Part shown: positions 1-9,694 of the stretch, piece after piece | Position numbering within the stretch: position 1 is the first letter of the stretch | How the letters are laid out: every line of letters begins with the position of its first letter | Assembly (NCBI RefSeq): GCF_017876775.1 | Contig: NZ_JAGIOP010000001.1 | Span: 1,116,001 to 1,180,000 of the forward strand | Direction of reading: 5' to 3' | Length of the DNA: 64,000 nucleotides | From: Mycolicibacterium lutetiense | GTDB lineage: Bacteria > Actinomycetota > Actinomycetes > Mycobacteriales > Mycobacteriaceae | The notes under the pieces: generated by a model | Seen by the model: only the letters and a program-made list of their open reading frames with translations | What the model was told of the DNA's origin: nothing | Databases searched by the model: none | Program-made: the position numbers and the translations under genes

Positions 1-342
1 CATGATGTCCTGCGGTTGGTCGAGGTGGACCACGCGATCACCGACGAGATCGGGCTGCTATCGACTCCTGGTCACACGCCGGGGCACGTCGCGCTGCGGA
101 TCGAATCCGGCGGCGAGGTGGCCGTGATCAGTGGCGACGTCATCCATCATCCGATCCAGATCACGCATCCGGACGTGCAGGCGCTTCCCGACGAGGATGT
201 GACCGGGGCCGCCGCGACCCGTAACGCCCTGCTGCAACGCGTCGTCGATGAGCAGGCCATCTTGTTCGGTACCCACTTCGCCGCACCGACGGCGGGCAAG
301 GTCATCGCCGATGACGACCGGCTGATGTGGGTGCCGCTGTAG
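1..342 (+). CDS. Metallo-beta-lactamase-fold hydrolase, C-terminal part (5' end outside window)
   Basis: The open frame runs in from base 1 without a start and ends at TAG 340-342, so only the last 113 codons are visible. STPGHTPGHVAL is the second-half histidine motif of the metallo-beta-lactamase fold. SGDVIHH carries the bridging aspartate and GTHFAAP the last metal-ligand histidine. The zinc-binding HxHxDH motif would lie upstream. The substrate cannot be inferred from this part; relatives include lactonases, glyoxalase-II-like and quorum-quenching enzymes. It converges on the stress-protein gene with a 25-bp gap. The family call is firm, the specific function is open. Confidence 0.85.
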   Translation, partial: HDVLRLVEVDHAITDEIGLLSTPGHTPGHVALRIESGGEVAVISGDVIHHPIQITHPDVQALPDEDVTGAAATRNALLQRVVDEQAILFGTHFAAPTAGKVIADDDRLMWVPL

Positions 343-367
343 TCGGTATCGGGAAGGCGGCGCGCCC

Positions 368-856
368 CTAGTTCGCAGTGTGGACGATGAGGATGTCGAT
401 ATTCACTCGACGGGCGATGGTGGCAGGCACCGAGCCCAACAGGCGCCCGGCGACCGAGTCCAACCCGATGTCACCCACGACGATCAGATCTGCCTTGCTG
501 TCGGTGGCCAGTTTCACCAGTGCATCGACCGGTGCACCCTCGACCGCCCGCTCCACGACATCCGTGGCGCCGGCGCCTCTGGCTCGGTCGCGCGCCGCCT
601 GGAGGATCTCGTAGACCGGGGCGGCGCCGTGCATCCTGTAGCCCTCGCTCTTGAGGCTGTCCTCCGCACGGGTATCGACCACATGATCGGGCGAGGGCGG
701 TCGCGACCAGCCGCCCTTCTCGGCCACGGGCTGGTGTGCGCTCGCGACGATCAGCTTCGCGTTCTCCTGCGCGGCGATCATGGCGGCGCGATCGACCGCT
801 CGTAGCGACGAGTCTGAGCCGTCGGTCCCGACAACGATCGTCTGGTACGTGCTCAT
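368..856 (-). CDS. Universal stress protein, single UspA domain
   Basis: This 162-residue protein is one complete UspA domain. It opens with the beta-strand and acidic motif TIVVGTDGSDSS (residues 6-17). It closes with the nucleotide-binding signature GDIG (128-131) followed by GRLLGSVP (137-144), the G-2x-G-9x-G-S pattern of ATP-binding family members. Mycobacterial Usp proteins bind ATP or cAMP and are often induced by hypoxia or stationary phase; that link is family knowledge. The start ATG 854-856 is preceded on the minus strand by a purine-rich stretch. The upstream 370 bp contains only degenerate DosR-like sequences, so its control is not settled. Confidence 0.93.
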   Translation of the reverse strand: MSTYQTIVVGTDGSDSSLRAVDRAAMIAAQENAKLIVASAHQPVAEKGGWSRPPSPDHVVDTRAEDSLKSEGYRMHGAAPVYEILQAARDRARGAGATDVVERAVEGAPVDALVKLATDSKADLIVVGDIGLDSVAGRLLGSVPATIARRVNIDILIVHTAN

Positions 857-1227
857 GTCAGCTCCGAACTGTCGGTTACCAGGACAAACAGGACCTTAAT
901 GCACGTCAATCTTCCGCTGGTGGAGATTGGGCCTTGCGCCGCGTCAAGGATCAACCGACACAGGTGTCAACCATCAGCCGACCTCATGCAGATGGAGGGC
1001 GGTTCTCGGGTATATGCGCCGAGTAAACGGCAACGTCGAAGGCCCCCTCACCGATGGCTATGGCCGAACGGGCCGCGTTGGTACACCTGAAGTTCTTGCT
1101 GCGCTTGACACTTTCGCCGAACGGGCACGCCGGCGAGGCTAACGCCGAAACGACCGACATGGAGTTGTCGGATGTGCGGGGTACGGTGCGTTCAAGAATG
1201 AGAAGCACACGTCAAACGTACGAGACA
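857..1227. other. Intergenic region between usp and tRNA-Arg
   Basis: There are 371 bases with no supportable gene; short frames here have atypical codon use and no recognisable product. On the minus strand, GTGCATTAAGGTCCT (about 891-905) and the stretch around 927-944 resemble degenerate halves of the DosR box. The match is weak (about nine of sixteen positions) and counts only as a hint because a usp gene lies next to it. Confidence 0.4.
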
Positions 1228-1303
1228 TGGCACCCCCGACAGGATTCGAACCTGCAACCGACCGGGTAGAAACCGGATGCGCTATCCGTTGCGCCACGGG
1301 GGC
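1228..1303 (-). tRNA. tRNA-Arg (anticodon TCT)
   Basis: The minus strand folds as a full cloverleaf. The acceptor GCCCCCG pairs with CGGGGGT, the D-arm is GCGC/GCGC, the anticodon loop is TTTCTAC with anticodon TCT, and the T-arm is GCAGG TTCGAAT CCTGT. A 3' CCA is encoded at 1228-1230. Position 27:43 of the anticodon stem looks like a T-T mismatch; the other pairs are standard. It decodes AGA, a rare codon in this GC-rich genome. Confidence 0.95.
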
Positions 1304-1319
1304 AAAGTCGGACCACCAC

Positions 1320-1325
1320 AATTTA
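1320..1325 (-). promoter_or_regulatory. Candidate -10 element for tRNA-Arg
   Basis: TAAATT on the minus strand lies 16 nt ahead of the mature tRNA 5' end. It is a good match to the TANNNT -10 hexamer and sits in a locally AT-rich patch. No clear -35 was seen. Confidence 0.45.
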
Positions 1326-1404
1326 CACCGCGTGGGTGTCGTTACCGAAACAGATATGCACCACGTGGGCTGCGCGAACTGCAACCGATGAAACGAGCGA
1401 GTCA

Positions 1405-1860
1405 GTGGGTCGACATCACACCAAAGATAAGGGCGACCTCGGCGTCGCCAAAGCGCATGCCGACCTGGTTGGCAAGGGTTTTTACGTGCTGTTCCCCGCG
1501 ACCGAGCATGCGCCGTTCGACCTTGTGGCGTACGCAGCGGGCACCTTCCACCGCATTCAGGTGAAGTACCGGTCGGCACGAGCGGGAGCGGTCAAACTCA
1601 ACCTCCGGTCCACCTGGGCCGATCGTCATGGCACGCACAGCACGCCCATCGACAAGGACGCGATCGACGTCATCTGCATCTACTGCCCGGACACCGACGA
1701 GTGCTACTACATCCGGCCCACTGATCACGGCGTCTCCGTCAACCTCCGGATCACGCCGACCGAGAACGGTCAGCAGAAACGGATTTTGGCGGCCGCCTCG
1801 TTTCGCGACCTACCGGACAAACACCTCCCGCCGATGGACGAAACCCGTACCTCGGCGTGA
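1405..1860 (+). CDS. PD-(D/E)XK nuclease of the intron-homing-endonuclease-like family
   Basis: The predicted protein has 151 residues from GTG 1405. An earlier GTG at 1336 is in frame, but the extra 23 codons use tta and ata and look non-coding. The core is a small restriction-like fold: helix KGDLGVAKAHADL (9-21), strand FYVLFP (26-31), FDLVAY with D39, and QVKYR (52-56) with K54. The catalytic acidic residue before x-K is Q52 here (Q-x-K variant). The family includes I-Ssp6803I-like homing endonucleases (PDDEXK_5 type), though many members are free-standing chromosomal genes of unknown role. It starts 101 bp from the divergent tRNA-Arg, and there is no intron in that tRNA. Family fair, function unknown. 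Confidence 0.75.
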   Translation: MGRHHTKDKGDLGVAKAHADLVGKGFYVLFPATEHAPFDLVAYAAGTFHRIQVKYRSARAGAVKLNLRSTWADRHGTHSTPIDKDAIDVICIYCPDTDECYYIRPTDHGVSVNLRITPTENGQQKRILAAASFRDLPDKHLPPMDETRTSA

Positions 1861-1967
1861 AGTGGCGGTGACGCGCGGCGGACGCCCGGCAAAGCCCTCC
1901 CGCGGGGCCGGAGGCGGACTAGCGTGGACGCTGCACTGGTGGCCGGGGAGGGGAGAGGGACCACGTT

Positions 1968-3437
1968 ATGAGCGACGTGCCGGAGTTCGACGCGGCCGGA
2001 CTGCCCCAAGAGCTGAGCGCAGTCGATCAGCTGCTGCATCGGGGAGAAGCAAACCCGCGCACCCGGTCTGGGATCCTCGGCGTCGAGATTCTCGACACCA
2101 CACCGGATTGGGACCGTTTCCAGGCCCGTCTGGACTACGCGTCGCGCAAGGTTCTGCGGCTGCGCCAGAAGGTGGTCATGCCGACTCTGCCCACGGCTGC
2201 TCCCCGTTGGGTCGTCGATCCTGATTTCAACCTCGATTACCACGTGCGGCGGGTTCGGGCACCGGCGCCGGGCACGGTGCGCGACGTCTTCGACCTGGCC
2301 GAGGTGGCCCTGCAGTCGCCGATGGACATCACCCGGCCGCTGTGGAACGCCACCTTGGTCGAAGGACTGGCCGACGGGCGTGCGGCGACCATCCTGCACC
2401 TGAGCCACGCGGTGTCCGACGGTGTCGGCATGGTCGAGATGTTCGCCAACATCTATGACCTCGAACGCGATCCCGGACCGACCGCCGTGGCGCCGCTACC
2501 GATCCCGCAGGACCTGTCGCCCAACGACCTTATGCGTGAGGGCATCAGCCGGCTCCCCGGATCGATTGCGGGCGGTGTGCTCGGCGTGCTCGGGCAAGCG
2601 GCCCGCACGGTGACCAAGGTGGTGCGCGATCCGGTATCGGCGGTCAACGGTGTGGTCGGTTACGCGATGTCCGGTGCCCGGGTGATGGGGCCGGCCGCCC
2701 ACCCGTCGCCGTTGCTGCGCCGCCGAAGCCTGTCGTCGCGCTCGGAGGCGATCGACATTCCGTTCGCCGACCTGCACCGGGCGGCCAAGGCCGCAGGCGG
2801 TTCGATCAACGACGCCTATCTGGCCGGGCTGTGCGGCGCACTGCGGCTCTACCACGACGCCAAAGGCATCTCGATCGAGACGTTGCCGATGGCGGTGCCG
2901 GTCAACCTGCGGTCCGACGACGACCCGGCCGGCGGCAATCGCTTCGCCGGCGTCAACCTCGCCGCACCCGTCGGAATCGTCGACCCGGGAACCCGGATCA
3001 AGGCTGTCCGGTCGCAGATGACGAGCAAACGCGAAGAGCGTGCCATCGACGTGGTCGGCTCGATCGCTCCAGTATTGAGCCTGCTGCCCGACGCCGTGCT
3101 CGAGTCCGTGGCCGGTTCGGTGGTGAACTCCGACGTGCAGGCCAGCAATGTCCCGGTCTGGCCGGGCGACACCTTCATCGCCGGGGCAAAGATCTTGCGT
3201 CACTACGGAATAGGTCCGCTGCCCGGGGTCGCGATGATGGTGGTGCTGATCTCGAGGGGCGGATACATCACCGTCACCGCCCGCTACGACCGGGCCGCCA
3301 TCACCGACGAGAAGCTGTTCGCCCAGTGCCTGCTGGCGGGCTTCGACGAGGTACTGGCACTAGGTGGCGACGCCCGGGCAACACCGGCATCATTCAATGG
3401 GGACGCCTCGGCGACGAACGGGAGTGCTGCACAATGA
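1968..3437 (+). CDS. WS/DGAT-family O-acyltransferase (Rv2484c-like)
   Basis: This 489-residue protein belongs to the bifunctional wax-ester synthase/diacylglycerol acyltransferase family that makes storage lipid from acyl-CoA. The N-terminal catalytic domain contains ITRPLW (121-126) and the active-site region SHAVSDG (146-152). The usual motif is HHxxxDG; the second His (H147) and DG are kept but the first His is Ser. The C-terminal WES_acyltransf domain has NVPVWPGD and [10 protein letters not shown]. The start ATG 1968 follows gggagaggga. The stop overlaps the next start as ATGA (3434-3437), so it is coupled to the acyltransferases that feed glycerolipid synthesis. The altered motif makes a non-TAG acceptor or reduced activity possible. 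Confidence 0.9.
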   Translation: MSDVPEFDAAGLPQELSAVDQLLHRGEANPRTRSGILGVEILDTTPDWDRFQARLDYASRKVLRLRQKVVMPTLPTAAPRWVVDPDFNLDYHVRRVRAPAPGTVRDVFDLAEVALQSPMDITRPLWNATLVEGLADGRAATILHLSHAVSDGVGMVEMFANIYDLERDPGPTAVAPLPIPQDLSPNDLMREGISRLPGSIAGGVLGVLGQAARTVTKVVRDPVSAVNGVVGYAMSGARVMGPAAHPSPLLRRRSLSSRSEAIDIPFADLHRAAKAAGGSINDAYLAGLCGALRLYHDAKGISIETLPMAVPVNLRSDDDPAGGNRFAGVNLAAPVGIVDPGTRIKAVRSQMTSKREERAIDVVGSIAPVLSLLPDAVLESVAGSVVNSDVQASNVPVWPGDTFIAGAKILRHYGIGPLPGVAMMVVLISRGGYITVTARYDRAAITDEKLFAQCLLAGFDEVLALGGDARATPASFNGDASATNGSAAQ

Positions 3438-5071
3438 CTTCGAAGACCTCGGAAGATCCGTCGTCGAAGCCCCGCGGTACCAGGCAGATGCGGCTGCCCG
3501 GCACCCTGGCCGAGATCGAGGGCAGCCCGCAGGGTCCGGAGATCGGCGCGTTCTTCGACCTCGACGGCACCCTGGTGGCCGGATTCACCGGGGTGATCAT
3601 GACCAGAGATCGGTTGCGTCGCGGTCAGATGGGCGTCGGCGAGTTCATCGGAATGGTGCAGGCCGGGCTCAACCATCAGCTGGGGCGTTCGGAGTTCGAG
3701 GACCTGATCGGCAAGGGCGCCCGGATGCTGCGGGGCAACTCGCTCAGCGATCTCGACGAGCTGGGCGAGCGGTTGTTCGTCCAGCACGTCCAAGGCCGCA
3801 TGTACCCGGAGATGCGTGCGATGGTCCATGCTCACATGGCCCGAGGCCACACCGTGGTGCTGAGCTCCTCGGCGCTGACGGTGCAAGTGGAGCCGGTGGC
3901 ACGCTTTCTCGGCATCGACAACGTGCTGTGCAACAAGTTCGAGACCGACGAGGACGGCCTGATCACCGGCGAAGTGATGAGACCGGTGATCTGGGGCCCG
4001 GGCAAAGCCCGTGCGGTGCAGAACTTCTCGGCGGCCAACGGGGTGGACCTGACCAAGAGCTACTTTTACGCCGACGGCGACGAGGACGTTGCCCTGATGT
4101 ACCTGGTGGGCAATCCGCGGCCGACGAATCCGGCCGGCAAGTTGGCCGCCGTTGCGGCCAAGCGCGGCTGGCCGATACTGAAGTTCAGCAGCCGCAGCGG
4201 CAGCAGTCCTGTCTCACAACTGCGCACACTGGCCAGCCTGGCGACCATCCCGACGGTCGCGGCCGGCGCGATCGGACTCGGGTTGTTGACCCGCAACAAG
4301 CGCACCGGGGTCAACTTCTTCACCTCGAACTGGAGCAAACTGCTCATGCTCACCACGGGCATCGAGCTCAACGTCCTGGGGGAGGAGAACCTGACCGCGC
4401 AACGCCCCGCGGTGTTCATCTTCAATCATCGCAACCAGGCCGACCCGATGATTGCCGGCCGGCTGGTCGGGGTGGACTTCACCGGCGTCGGGAAAAAAGA
4501 ACTGGAACGCAACCCACTGATGGGGCCACTCGGGAAGGTCATGGATGCGGCATTCATCGACCGCGACGACCCGGAGAAAGCCGTCGAAAGCCTGCATCGC
4601 GTGGAAGAGCTTGCCCGCAAAGGCTTGTCGATCCTGATCGCCCCCGAGGGCACCCGTCTGGACACCACCGAGGTCGGGCAGTTCAAGAAGGGTCCCTTCC
4701 GCATCGCAATGGCCGCAGGAATTCCGATCGTGCCGATCGTGATCCGGAACGCCGAGGTGATCGCGGCCCGCGATTCCAGCACGTTCAACCCGGGCACGGT
4801 GGACGTCGCGGTGTATCCGCCGATACCGGTGGACGACTGGACCGTCGACAACCTCACCGACCGCATCGCCGAGGTCCGCCAGATTTACCTCGACACCCTC
4901 AGATCCTGGCCGCAGGACGAGTTGCCCACGTTCGACATCTATGCCCGCACGTCCGCCGAGAAGGCCGCGCCGCGCCAGACCGCCAAGAAGGCGGCTGCCA
5001 AGACCGTGCCGGCCAAGAAAGCACCGGCGAAAAAGGCTGCCCCCAGATCGACCCCGAAGGGCCGACCGTGA
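3434..5071 (+). CDS. plsC: Bifunctional HAD-IB phosphatase-like / 1-acylglycerol-3-phosphate acyltransferase
   Basis: The 545-residue two-domain protein matches Rv2483c (PlsC). The HAD domain has FFDLDGTL (D42, D44), the SSS region at 144-146 and YADGDED (212-218). It is the phosphoserine-phosphatase-like IB type. The acyltransferase domain carries NHRNQAD (331-337) and APEGTR (403-408), the block I and III motifs for transferring acyl-CoA to lysophosphatidate. The C-terminus (about 515-545) is a Lys/Ala/Pro tail resembling histone H1. The start is ATG 3434 in the ATGA overlap; the frame is open further upstream, but that stretch is the shadow of the preceding gene. The stop overlaps the next start as GTGA. 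Together with PlsB2 it would perform the two acylations leading to phosphatidic acid. Confidence 0.92.
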   Translation: MTSKTSEDPSSKPRGTRQMRLPGTLAEIEGSPQGPEIGAFFDLDGTLVAGFTGVIMTRDRLRRGQMGVGEFIGMVQAGLNHQLGRSEFEDLIGKGARMLRGNSLSDLDELGERLFVQHVQGRMYPEMRAMVHAHMARGHTVVLSSSALTVQVEPVARFLGIDNVLCNKFETDEDGLITGEVMRPVIWGPGKARAVQNFSAANGVDLTKSYFYADGDEDVALMYLVGNPRPTNPAGKLAAVAAKRGWPILKFSSRSGSSPVSQLRTLASLATIPTVAAGAIGLGLLTRNKRTGVNFFTSNWSKLLMLTTGIELNVLGEENLTAQRPAVFIFNHRNQADPMIAGRLVGVDFTGVGKKELERNPLMGPLGKVMDAAFIDRDDPEKAVESLHRVEELARKGLSILIAPEGTRLDTTEVGQFKKGPFRIAMAAGIPIVPIVIRNAEVIAARDSSTFNPGTVDVAVYPPIPVDDWTVDNLTDRIAEVRQIYLDTLRSWPQDELPTFDIYARTSAEKAAPRQTAKKAAAKTVPAKKAPAKKAAPRSTPKGRP

Positions 5072-7443
5072 CCAGGGGAGTCGACGATTTCGCCAGCTTC
5101 AGCACCGCCGACGACGCGCTGGTGCTCGCATCGGTGTCCTCGCCGGCCGAACTGGAACTGCTCAACGACTGGCTCAAGACGCAGCGGCACGAACATCCCG
5201 ACTCCACGGTCGAGGTACTGCAGTTGCCGGCCACCGACGAACCGGCGCCAGGGGTAGTGGCCCGACTGGTCGAAGAACTGGAGGCCGACGAGGACCGCAT
5301 GGTGGTTCCGGTCCGCGTGTTCTGGGTGCCCGCCGGCCTACCCACCCGGTTGAAAGTGGTCGGGTTGATCTCGGGCCGCGACACCTACCGCCCGCCGGAG
5401 ATCCTGCAGCGACGTATTCTGCGCAAGAACCCGACGCGCGCGCGGGTCGTGGCCGGTGAACCGGCCAAAGTGTCGGAACTGCGCCAGCAGTGGAGTGAGA
5501 CAACGGTCGCGGAGAACTCCAGGGAATTCGCCCGATTCGTACTCCGCCGGGCGGCACTGGCGATCGAGCGGGTGGAGCTTCGCCTGCTGGGCCCCGAGTA
5601 CAAGTCGCCGCGACTGGTCAAGCCCGAGATGCTGGACTCGGCACGATTCCGGCACGGCCTGGAACAGATTCCCGGGGCGACGGTGGCGAAGGCCGGCGAG
5701 ATGCTCGACGAGCTCTCCACGGGATGGAGTCGCTTCTCGGTGGATCTGATCCCGACCATGGGCCGGGCCATCTTCAGCCGTGGATTCGATCCGCGTATCG
5801 ACTACGACCGCTCCGAGATCGAGTCGATGCGTCATGCGCTGGAACAACATCCGGCGGTGCTGCTGTTCTCGCACCGGTCATATCTCGACGGGGTCATCGT
5901 CCCGGTGGCCATGCAGGAGAACCGACTTCCTCCGGTATACACGTTCGCCGGGATCAACTTGTCGTTCGGCCTGATGGGTCCGTTGTTCCGGCATTCCGGC
6001 GTCATCTTCCTGCGCCGCAAACTCGATGACCCGCTGTACAAGTACGTGCTGCGGCAGTACGTCGGCTACATCGTGGAGAAGCGGTTCAACCTGAACTGGT
6101 CCATCGAGGGCACCCGCTCCCGGACCGGAAAGATGTTGCCGCCCAAGCTCGGACTGCTCGCCTACGTCGCCAACGCCTACCTCGACGGCCGCAGCGAAGA
6201 CATCCTGTTGCAGCCGGTGTCGATCAGTTTCGACCAGCTGCACGAGACGGCCGAGTACGCCGCCTATGCGCGAGGTGGCGAGAAGACACCCGAGGGTCTG
6301 AGCTGGCTGTACAACTTCATCAAGGCACAGGGCGAACGCAACTACGGCAAGATCTATGTCCGCTTCCCCGAAGCGGTTTCGATGCGTGAGCACCTCGGTG
6401 AGCCGGGCGGCGACATGGTCCACGACGAGGCCGCCAAACGCCTGGCGATGCAGAAGATGGCGTTCGAGGTGGCCTGGCGGATCCTGCGGGTCACCCCGGT
6501 CAACGCCACCAACCTGGTGTCGGCGCTGTTGCTGGGCGCGCGTGGCGTCGCGCTGACCGTCGATCAGCTGCACCACACGCTGCAGGACTCGCTGGACTAC
6601 CTGGAACGCAAGAACACGCCGGTGACCAACAGCGCGCTGCGGCTGCGGACCGCCGAGGGAGTGCGCTCAGCCGTCGACGCCCTCTCCGGCGGGCACCCGG
6701 TGACGCTGGTGGACAGCGGACGTGAACCGGTGTGGCGGATCGCTCCCGAGGACGAACTGGAAGCGGCGTTCTACCGCAATTCGCTGGTCCATGCCTTCCA
6801 GGAGACCTCGATCGTCGAACTGGCCCTGGCGTATGCCGCCCGCGTCACCGGCGACCCACTGCAGGCATTCTGGGACCAGGCGATGCGGCTGCGCGATCTG
6901 CTCAAGTTCGATTTCTATTTCGCCGATTCGGCGGCCTTCCGCGACAACGTCGCCGAAGAGCTGTCGTGGTACGAGCGCACGCCGGAAGGAAAAGCGGCCG
7001 GAGGCTGGGAAGCGAAGGCTTCCGGCGGAGGCGACCACATCTATCAGATGCTGCGTCTCAAACGGCCGATGTTGGCGGGCGCGATGCTGCGGCCGTTCTT
7101 CGAGGCCTACGGGATCGTCGCCGACGTGTTGCGCGACGCGCCTGCCGAGATCAAGGAGCATGATCTGACCAAACGGGCGCTCGGCGTCGGGCGTCAGTAT
7201 GTCGCCCAGGGGCGGGTGGGCAGCAACGAGTCGGTCTCGGCGCTGCTGTTCGCCACCGCGCGGCAGGTGGCGGCCGATCAGAACCTGCTGGACAGCGGGC
7301 CGAATCTGCAGGAACGTCGCAATGCCTTCCGCGACGAACTGCGCGGGATCATCGCGGATATGGACAAGGTCGACGAGATCGCGCGTGAGCAGTACTCCCT
7401 CAGGGAGCGGCAGCGCCGCGCCGAGCGACGCGCATCCGGCTAG
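5068..7443 (+). CDS. plsB2: Glycerol-3-phosphate 1-O-acyltransferase PlsB2
   Basis: This is a 791-residue membrane-associated PlsB-type enzyme that acylates sn-glycerol-3-phosphate at position 1, the first step of phospholipid and TAG synthesis. Block I is HRSYLDG (269-275), with H269 and D274 as the charge-relay pair. Block II is GVIFLRRK (311-318), and block III is [14 protein letters not shown] (347-360). The length agrees with mycobacterial PlsB2. The start GTG 5068 overlaps the plsC stop (GTGA); the frame remains open much further back but would run through plsC. It is the last gene of the three-gene acyl-lipid operon. Confidence 0.95.
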   Translation: MTRGVDDFASFSTADDALVLASVSSPAELELLNDWLKTQRHEHPDSTVEVLQLPATDEPAPGVVARLVEELEADEDRMVVPVRVFWVPAGLPTRLKVVGLISGRDTYRPPEILQRRILRKNPTRARVVAGEPAKVSELRQQWSETTVAENSREFARFVLRRAALAIERVELRLLGPEYKSPRLVKPEMLDSARFRHGLEQIPGATVAKAGEMLDELSTGWSRFSVDLIPTMGRAIFSRGFDPRIDYDRSEIESMRHALEQHPAVLLFSHRSYLDGVIVPVAMQENRLPPVYTFAGINLSFGLMGPLFRHSGVIFLRRKLDDPLYKYVLRQYVGYIVEKRFNLNWSIEGTRSRTGKMLPPKLGLLAYVANAYLDGRSEDILLQPVSISFDQLHETAEYAAYARGGEKTPEGLSWLYNFIKAQGERNYGKIYVRFPEAVSMREHLGEPGGDMVHDEAAKRLAMQKMAFEVAWRILRVTPVNATNLVSALLLGARGVALTVDQLHHTLQDSLDYLERKNTPVTNSALRLRTAEGVRSAVDALSGGHPVTLVDSGREPVWRIAPEDELEAAFYRNSLVHAFQETSIVELALAYAARVTGDPLQAFWDQAMRLRDLLKFDFYFADSAAFRDNVAEELSWYERTPEGKAAGGWEAKASGGGDHIYQMLRLKRPMLAGAMLRPFFEAYGIVADVLRDAPAEIKEHDLTKRALGVGRQYVAQGRVGSNESVSALLFATARQVAADQNLLDSGPNLQERRNAFRDELRGIIADMDKVDEIAREQYSLRERQRRAERRASG

Positions 7444-7481
7444 GCGACGAGGGTGACGAGGGTGTGGTGTCTCCCACGCCA

Positions 7482-7487
7482 TACCCT
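7482..7487 (+). promoter_or_regulatory. Candidate -10 hexamer for a leaderless transcript
   Basis: TACCCT is followed by six bases (tggacc) and then ATG 7494. The spacing places the transcription start at or very near the start codon, and no ribosome-binding site is present. Confidence 0.5.
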
Positions 7488-7493
7488 TGGACC

Positions 7494-9524
7494 ATGACTT
7501 CTGCCGGCCAGGTGACCGCATCCAGCGTGCGTAACAGCGCGGTCTGGCCCGTCCTGGTCGGTGTGGCCGTGTTGGCCGGGGCAGTGGCCGCGGGCATCGG
7601 CGCGCTGTCACTGGCGGACGCGCTGACCGCGACCGGCCTACCCAACCCCGGGCCGGTCACCACCTACGGCCTGCCGTTCGTCCGGGCCGCCGGCGAGATC
7701 GCCGCCGTCGTCGCGGTGGGAGCCTTCCTGTTCGCGGCGTTCCTGGTGGCACCGCAGACCAACGGTGTGCTGGATGTGGCCGGTTACCGGGCCCTTCGGC
7801 TCGGGACGGTGGCTTCGGGCGTGTGGACGGTATGCGCCGCTCTGCTGGTTCCGTTGACGATCTCCGACGTGTCCGGACAGCCGGTGCTCGATCACCTCGA
7901 CCCGATCGACGTGTGGTCGGCAGCGAGCCTCGTCGACGTCTCCGTCGCCTGGCGCTGGACGGCGATCCTGGCCGCCGGCGTCACCATCGCGAGCCTGCCG
8001 GTGCTGCGATGGGGGTGGACGCCGGTGTTGCTGGCCGGATCCCTGCTCACGCTGATGCCGCTGGTCCTGACCGGACATTCGTCGTCGGGCGGCGCCCACG
8101 ATCTGGCCACCAACAGCCTGTTCATCCACCTGGTGGCGGCCGCGCTGTGGGCCGGGGGACTGCTGGCGTTGTTGGCCCACGCCATCCGTGTCGGGCGCGG
8201 GGCCGACGGCGCCGACACCGCCCTGGCCGCGCGACGATTCTCGGCACTGGCGCTGTGGTGCTTCATTGCCATGGCCATCAGCGGGGCACTCAACGCACTG
8301 GTCCGGATCCAGCTGCCCGATCTGGTCCGCACCGACTACGGCTGGCTGCTGGTGGGCAAGATCGTCGCGCTGAGTCTGCTCGGCGTGCTGGGTTGGCGAC
8401 AGCGCCGGGTCAGCCTGACCGCCCTGGCCACTGACCCCGGCGCGCGCACACCACTCATCCGGTTGGCGCTGACCGAGGCTGCGCTGTTCGGCGTCACGTT
8501 CGGTATCGCCGTCGGGCTGGGCCGTACCCCACCGCCACCGGAGCCGAGGATTCCCAGCGCGACCGAGGTCGCGATCGGTTACGACTTCGCCGGGCCGCCG
8601 ACGATCGCCCGGGTGTTGTTCGACTGGCGGTTCGACCTGCTGTTCGGGACCGCGGCGATCATCGCTGCCGCGGTGTACCTGGGCGCGGTGTACCGACTGC
8701 GCCGACGCGGCGACGCCTGGCCGGTGGGCCGCACGTTCGCCTGGCTGCTGGGCTGCGCGACCCTGCTGTTCACCACGTCCTCGGGGCTCGGACGCTACAT
8801 GCCGGCGATGTTCAGCATGCACATGATCGCCCACATGATGCTGTCCATGCTGGTGCCCGTTCTCCTGGCGCTGGGCGGTCCGGTGACCCTGGCGTTGCGG
8901 GCACTTCCCGCCGTGGGCAAAGGATCGCCACCCGGCCCCCGGGAATGGCTCCTCGCGGCCCTGCATTCCCGGGTGTCGCAGTTTCTGACCCAGCCCATCG
9001 TCGCGACCGTGCTGTTCGTGGCCGGGTTCTACGGCCTGTACTTCGGCGGCATCTTCGACGCCGCGGTCAGCAACCACGCCGCACACATCCTGATGAACGT
9101 GCACTTCCTTTTGTCGGGCTACCTCTTCTACTGGGTGGTGATCGGTGTGGACCCGACGCCGAGGCCCGTTCCGCACCTGGTCAAGATCGGGATGGTCTTC
9201 GCGTCACTGCCGCTGCACGCATTCTTCGGCGTGGTGATGATGGGCATGCAGACCGTGCTCGGCGAAAGCTTCTACCGGTCACTGCAATTGCCGTGGCATA
9301 CCGATCTGCTCGGAGACCAACATCTCGGTGGTGGCATCGCCTGGGCGGCCGGGGAAGTCCCGCTGGTCATCGTGATGTTGGCGTTGCTGATCCAGTGGCG
9401 GCGCAGCGATCAACGCACCGCCAAGCGGCTCGACCGCGCCGCTGACCGCGATGACGACGCCGATCTGGCGGCCTACAACGCCATGCTCGCCGAGATGGCG
9501 CGGCGCGACACCCCGCCGCGTTAG
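7494..9524 (+). CDS. CopD-CtaG fusion membrane protein (copper handling / cytochrome oxidase assembly)
   Basis: This 676-residue polytopic protein resembles Rv0102. The N-terminal half (about 1-340) is a CopD-type domain with many membrane segments, including LFIHLVAAALWAGGLLAL. The C-terminal half is a CtaG/caa3-type domain with the histidine-rich helices MHMIAHMMLSMLVP and ILMNVHFLLSGYLFYW. Such proteins are thought to move copper or to deliver it to cytochrome c oxidase. An open extension of ten codons exists upstream, but ATG 7494 fits the -10 at 7482. It has its own promoter and is not in the lipid operon. Confidence 0.88.
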   Translation: MTSAGQVTASSVRNSAVWPVLVGVAVLAGAVAAGIGALSLADALTATGLPNPGPVTTYGLPFVRAAGEIAAVVAVGAFLFAAFLVAPQTNGVLDVAGYRALRLGTVASGVWTVCAALLVPLTISDVSGQPVLDHLDPIDVWSAASLVDVSVAWRWTAILAAGVTIASLPVLRWGWTPVLLAGSLLTLMPLVLTGHSSSGGAHDLATNSLFIHLVAAALWAGGLLALLAHAIRVGRGADGADTALAARRFSALALWCFIAMAISGALNALVRIQLPDLVRTDYGWLLVGKIVALSLLGVLGWRQRRVSLTALATDPGARTPLIRLALTEAALFGVTFGIAVGLGRTPPPPEPRIPSATEVAIGYDFAGPPTIARVLFDWRFDLLFGTAAIIAAAVYLGAVYRLRRRGDAWPVGRTFAWLLGCATLLFTTSSGLGRYMPAMFSMHMIAHMMLSMLVPVLLALGGPVTLALRALPAVGKGSPPGPREWLLAALHSRVSQFLTQPIVATVLFVAGFYGLYFGGIFDAAVSNHAAHILMNVHFLLSGYLFYWVVIGVDPTPRPVPHLVKIGMVFASLPLHAFFGVVMMGMQTVLGESFYRSLQLPWHTDLLGDQHLGGGIAWAAGEVPLVIVMLALLIQWRRSDQRTAKRLDRAADRDDDADLAAYNAMLAEMARRDTPPR

Positions 9525-9694
9525 TCACCGGTCGTAAATCGGGGTTATCCCCAGCCTGCGTTTCATCCACAGCCGACGGGTGCGTCGGGTCCGCTGCGCG
9601 TCTGCTGTCGGGGTGCCGACGGTCAATGGCTGCGTAAGGCGGTCGACGCTTCGGCACCAGCCGCCGGAATCGATGAAGCGAAAGGAACCAGAAA

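Noticed and set aside
889..945. DosR boxes upstream of the universal stress protein
   Set aside because: Only about nine of sixteen positions match; recorded as a hint in the intergenic entry, not as a site.
2831..3433. Upstream extension of the plsC frame
   Set aside because: It lies over the WS/DGAT gene; the ATGA overlap and the domain start support ATG 3434.
3364..5067. Long open frame ahead of plsB2
   Set aside because: It runs through plsC in another frame and is an artefact of high GC; its sequence is Arg/Gly/Pro-rich with no domain.
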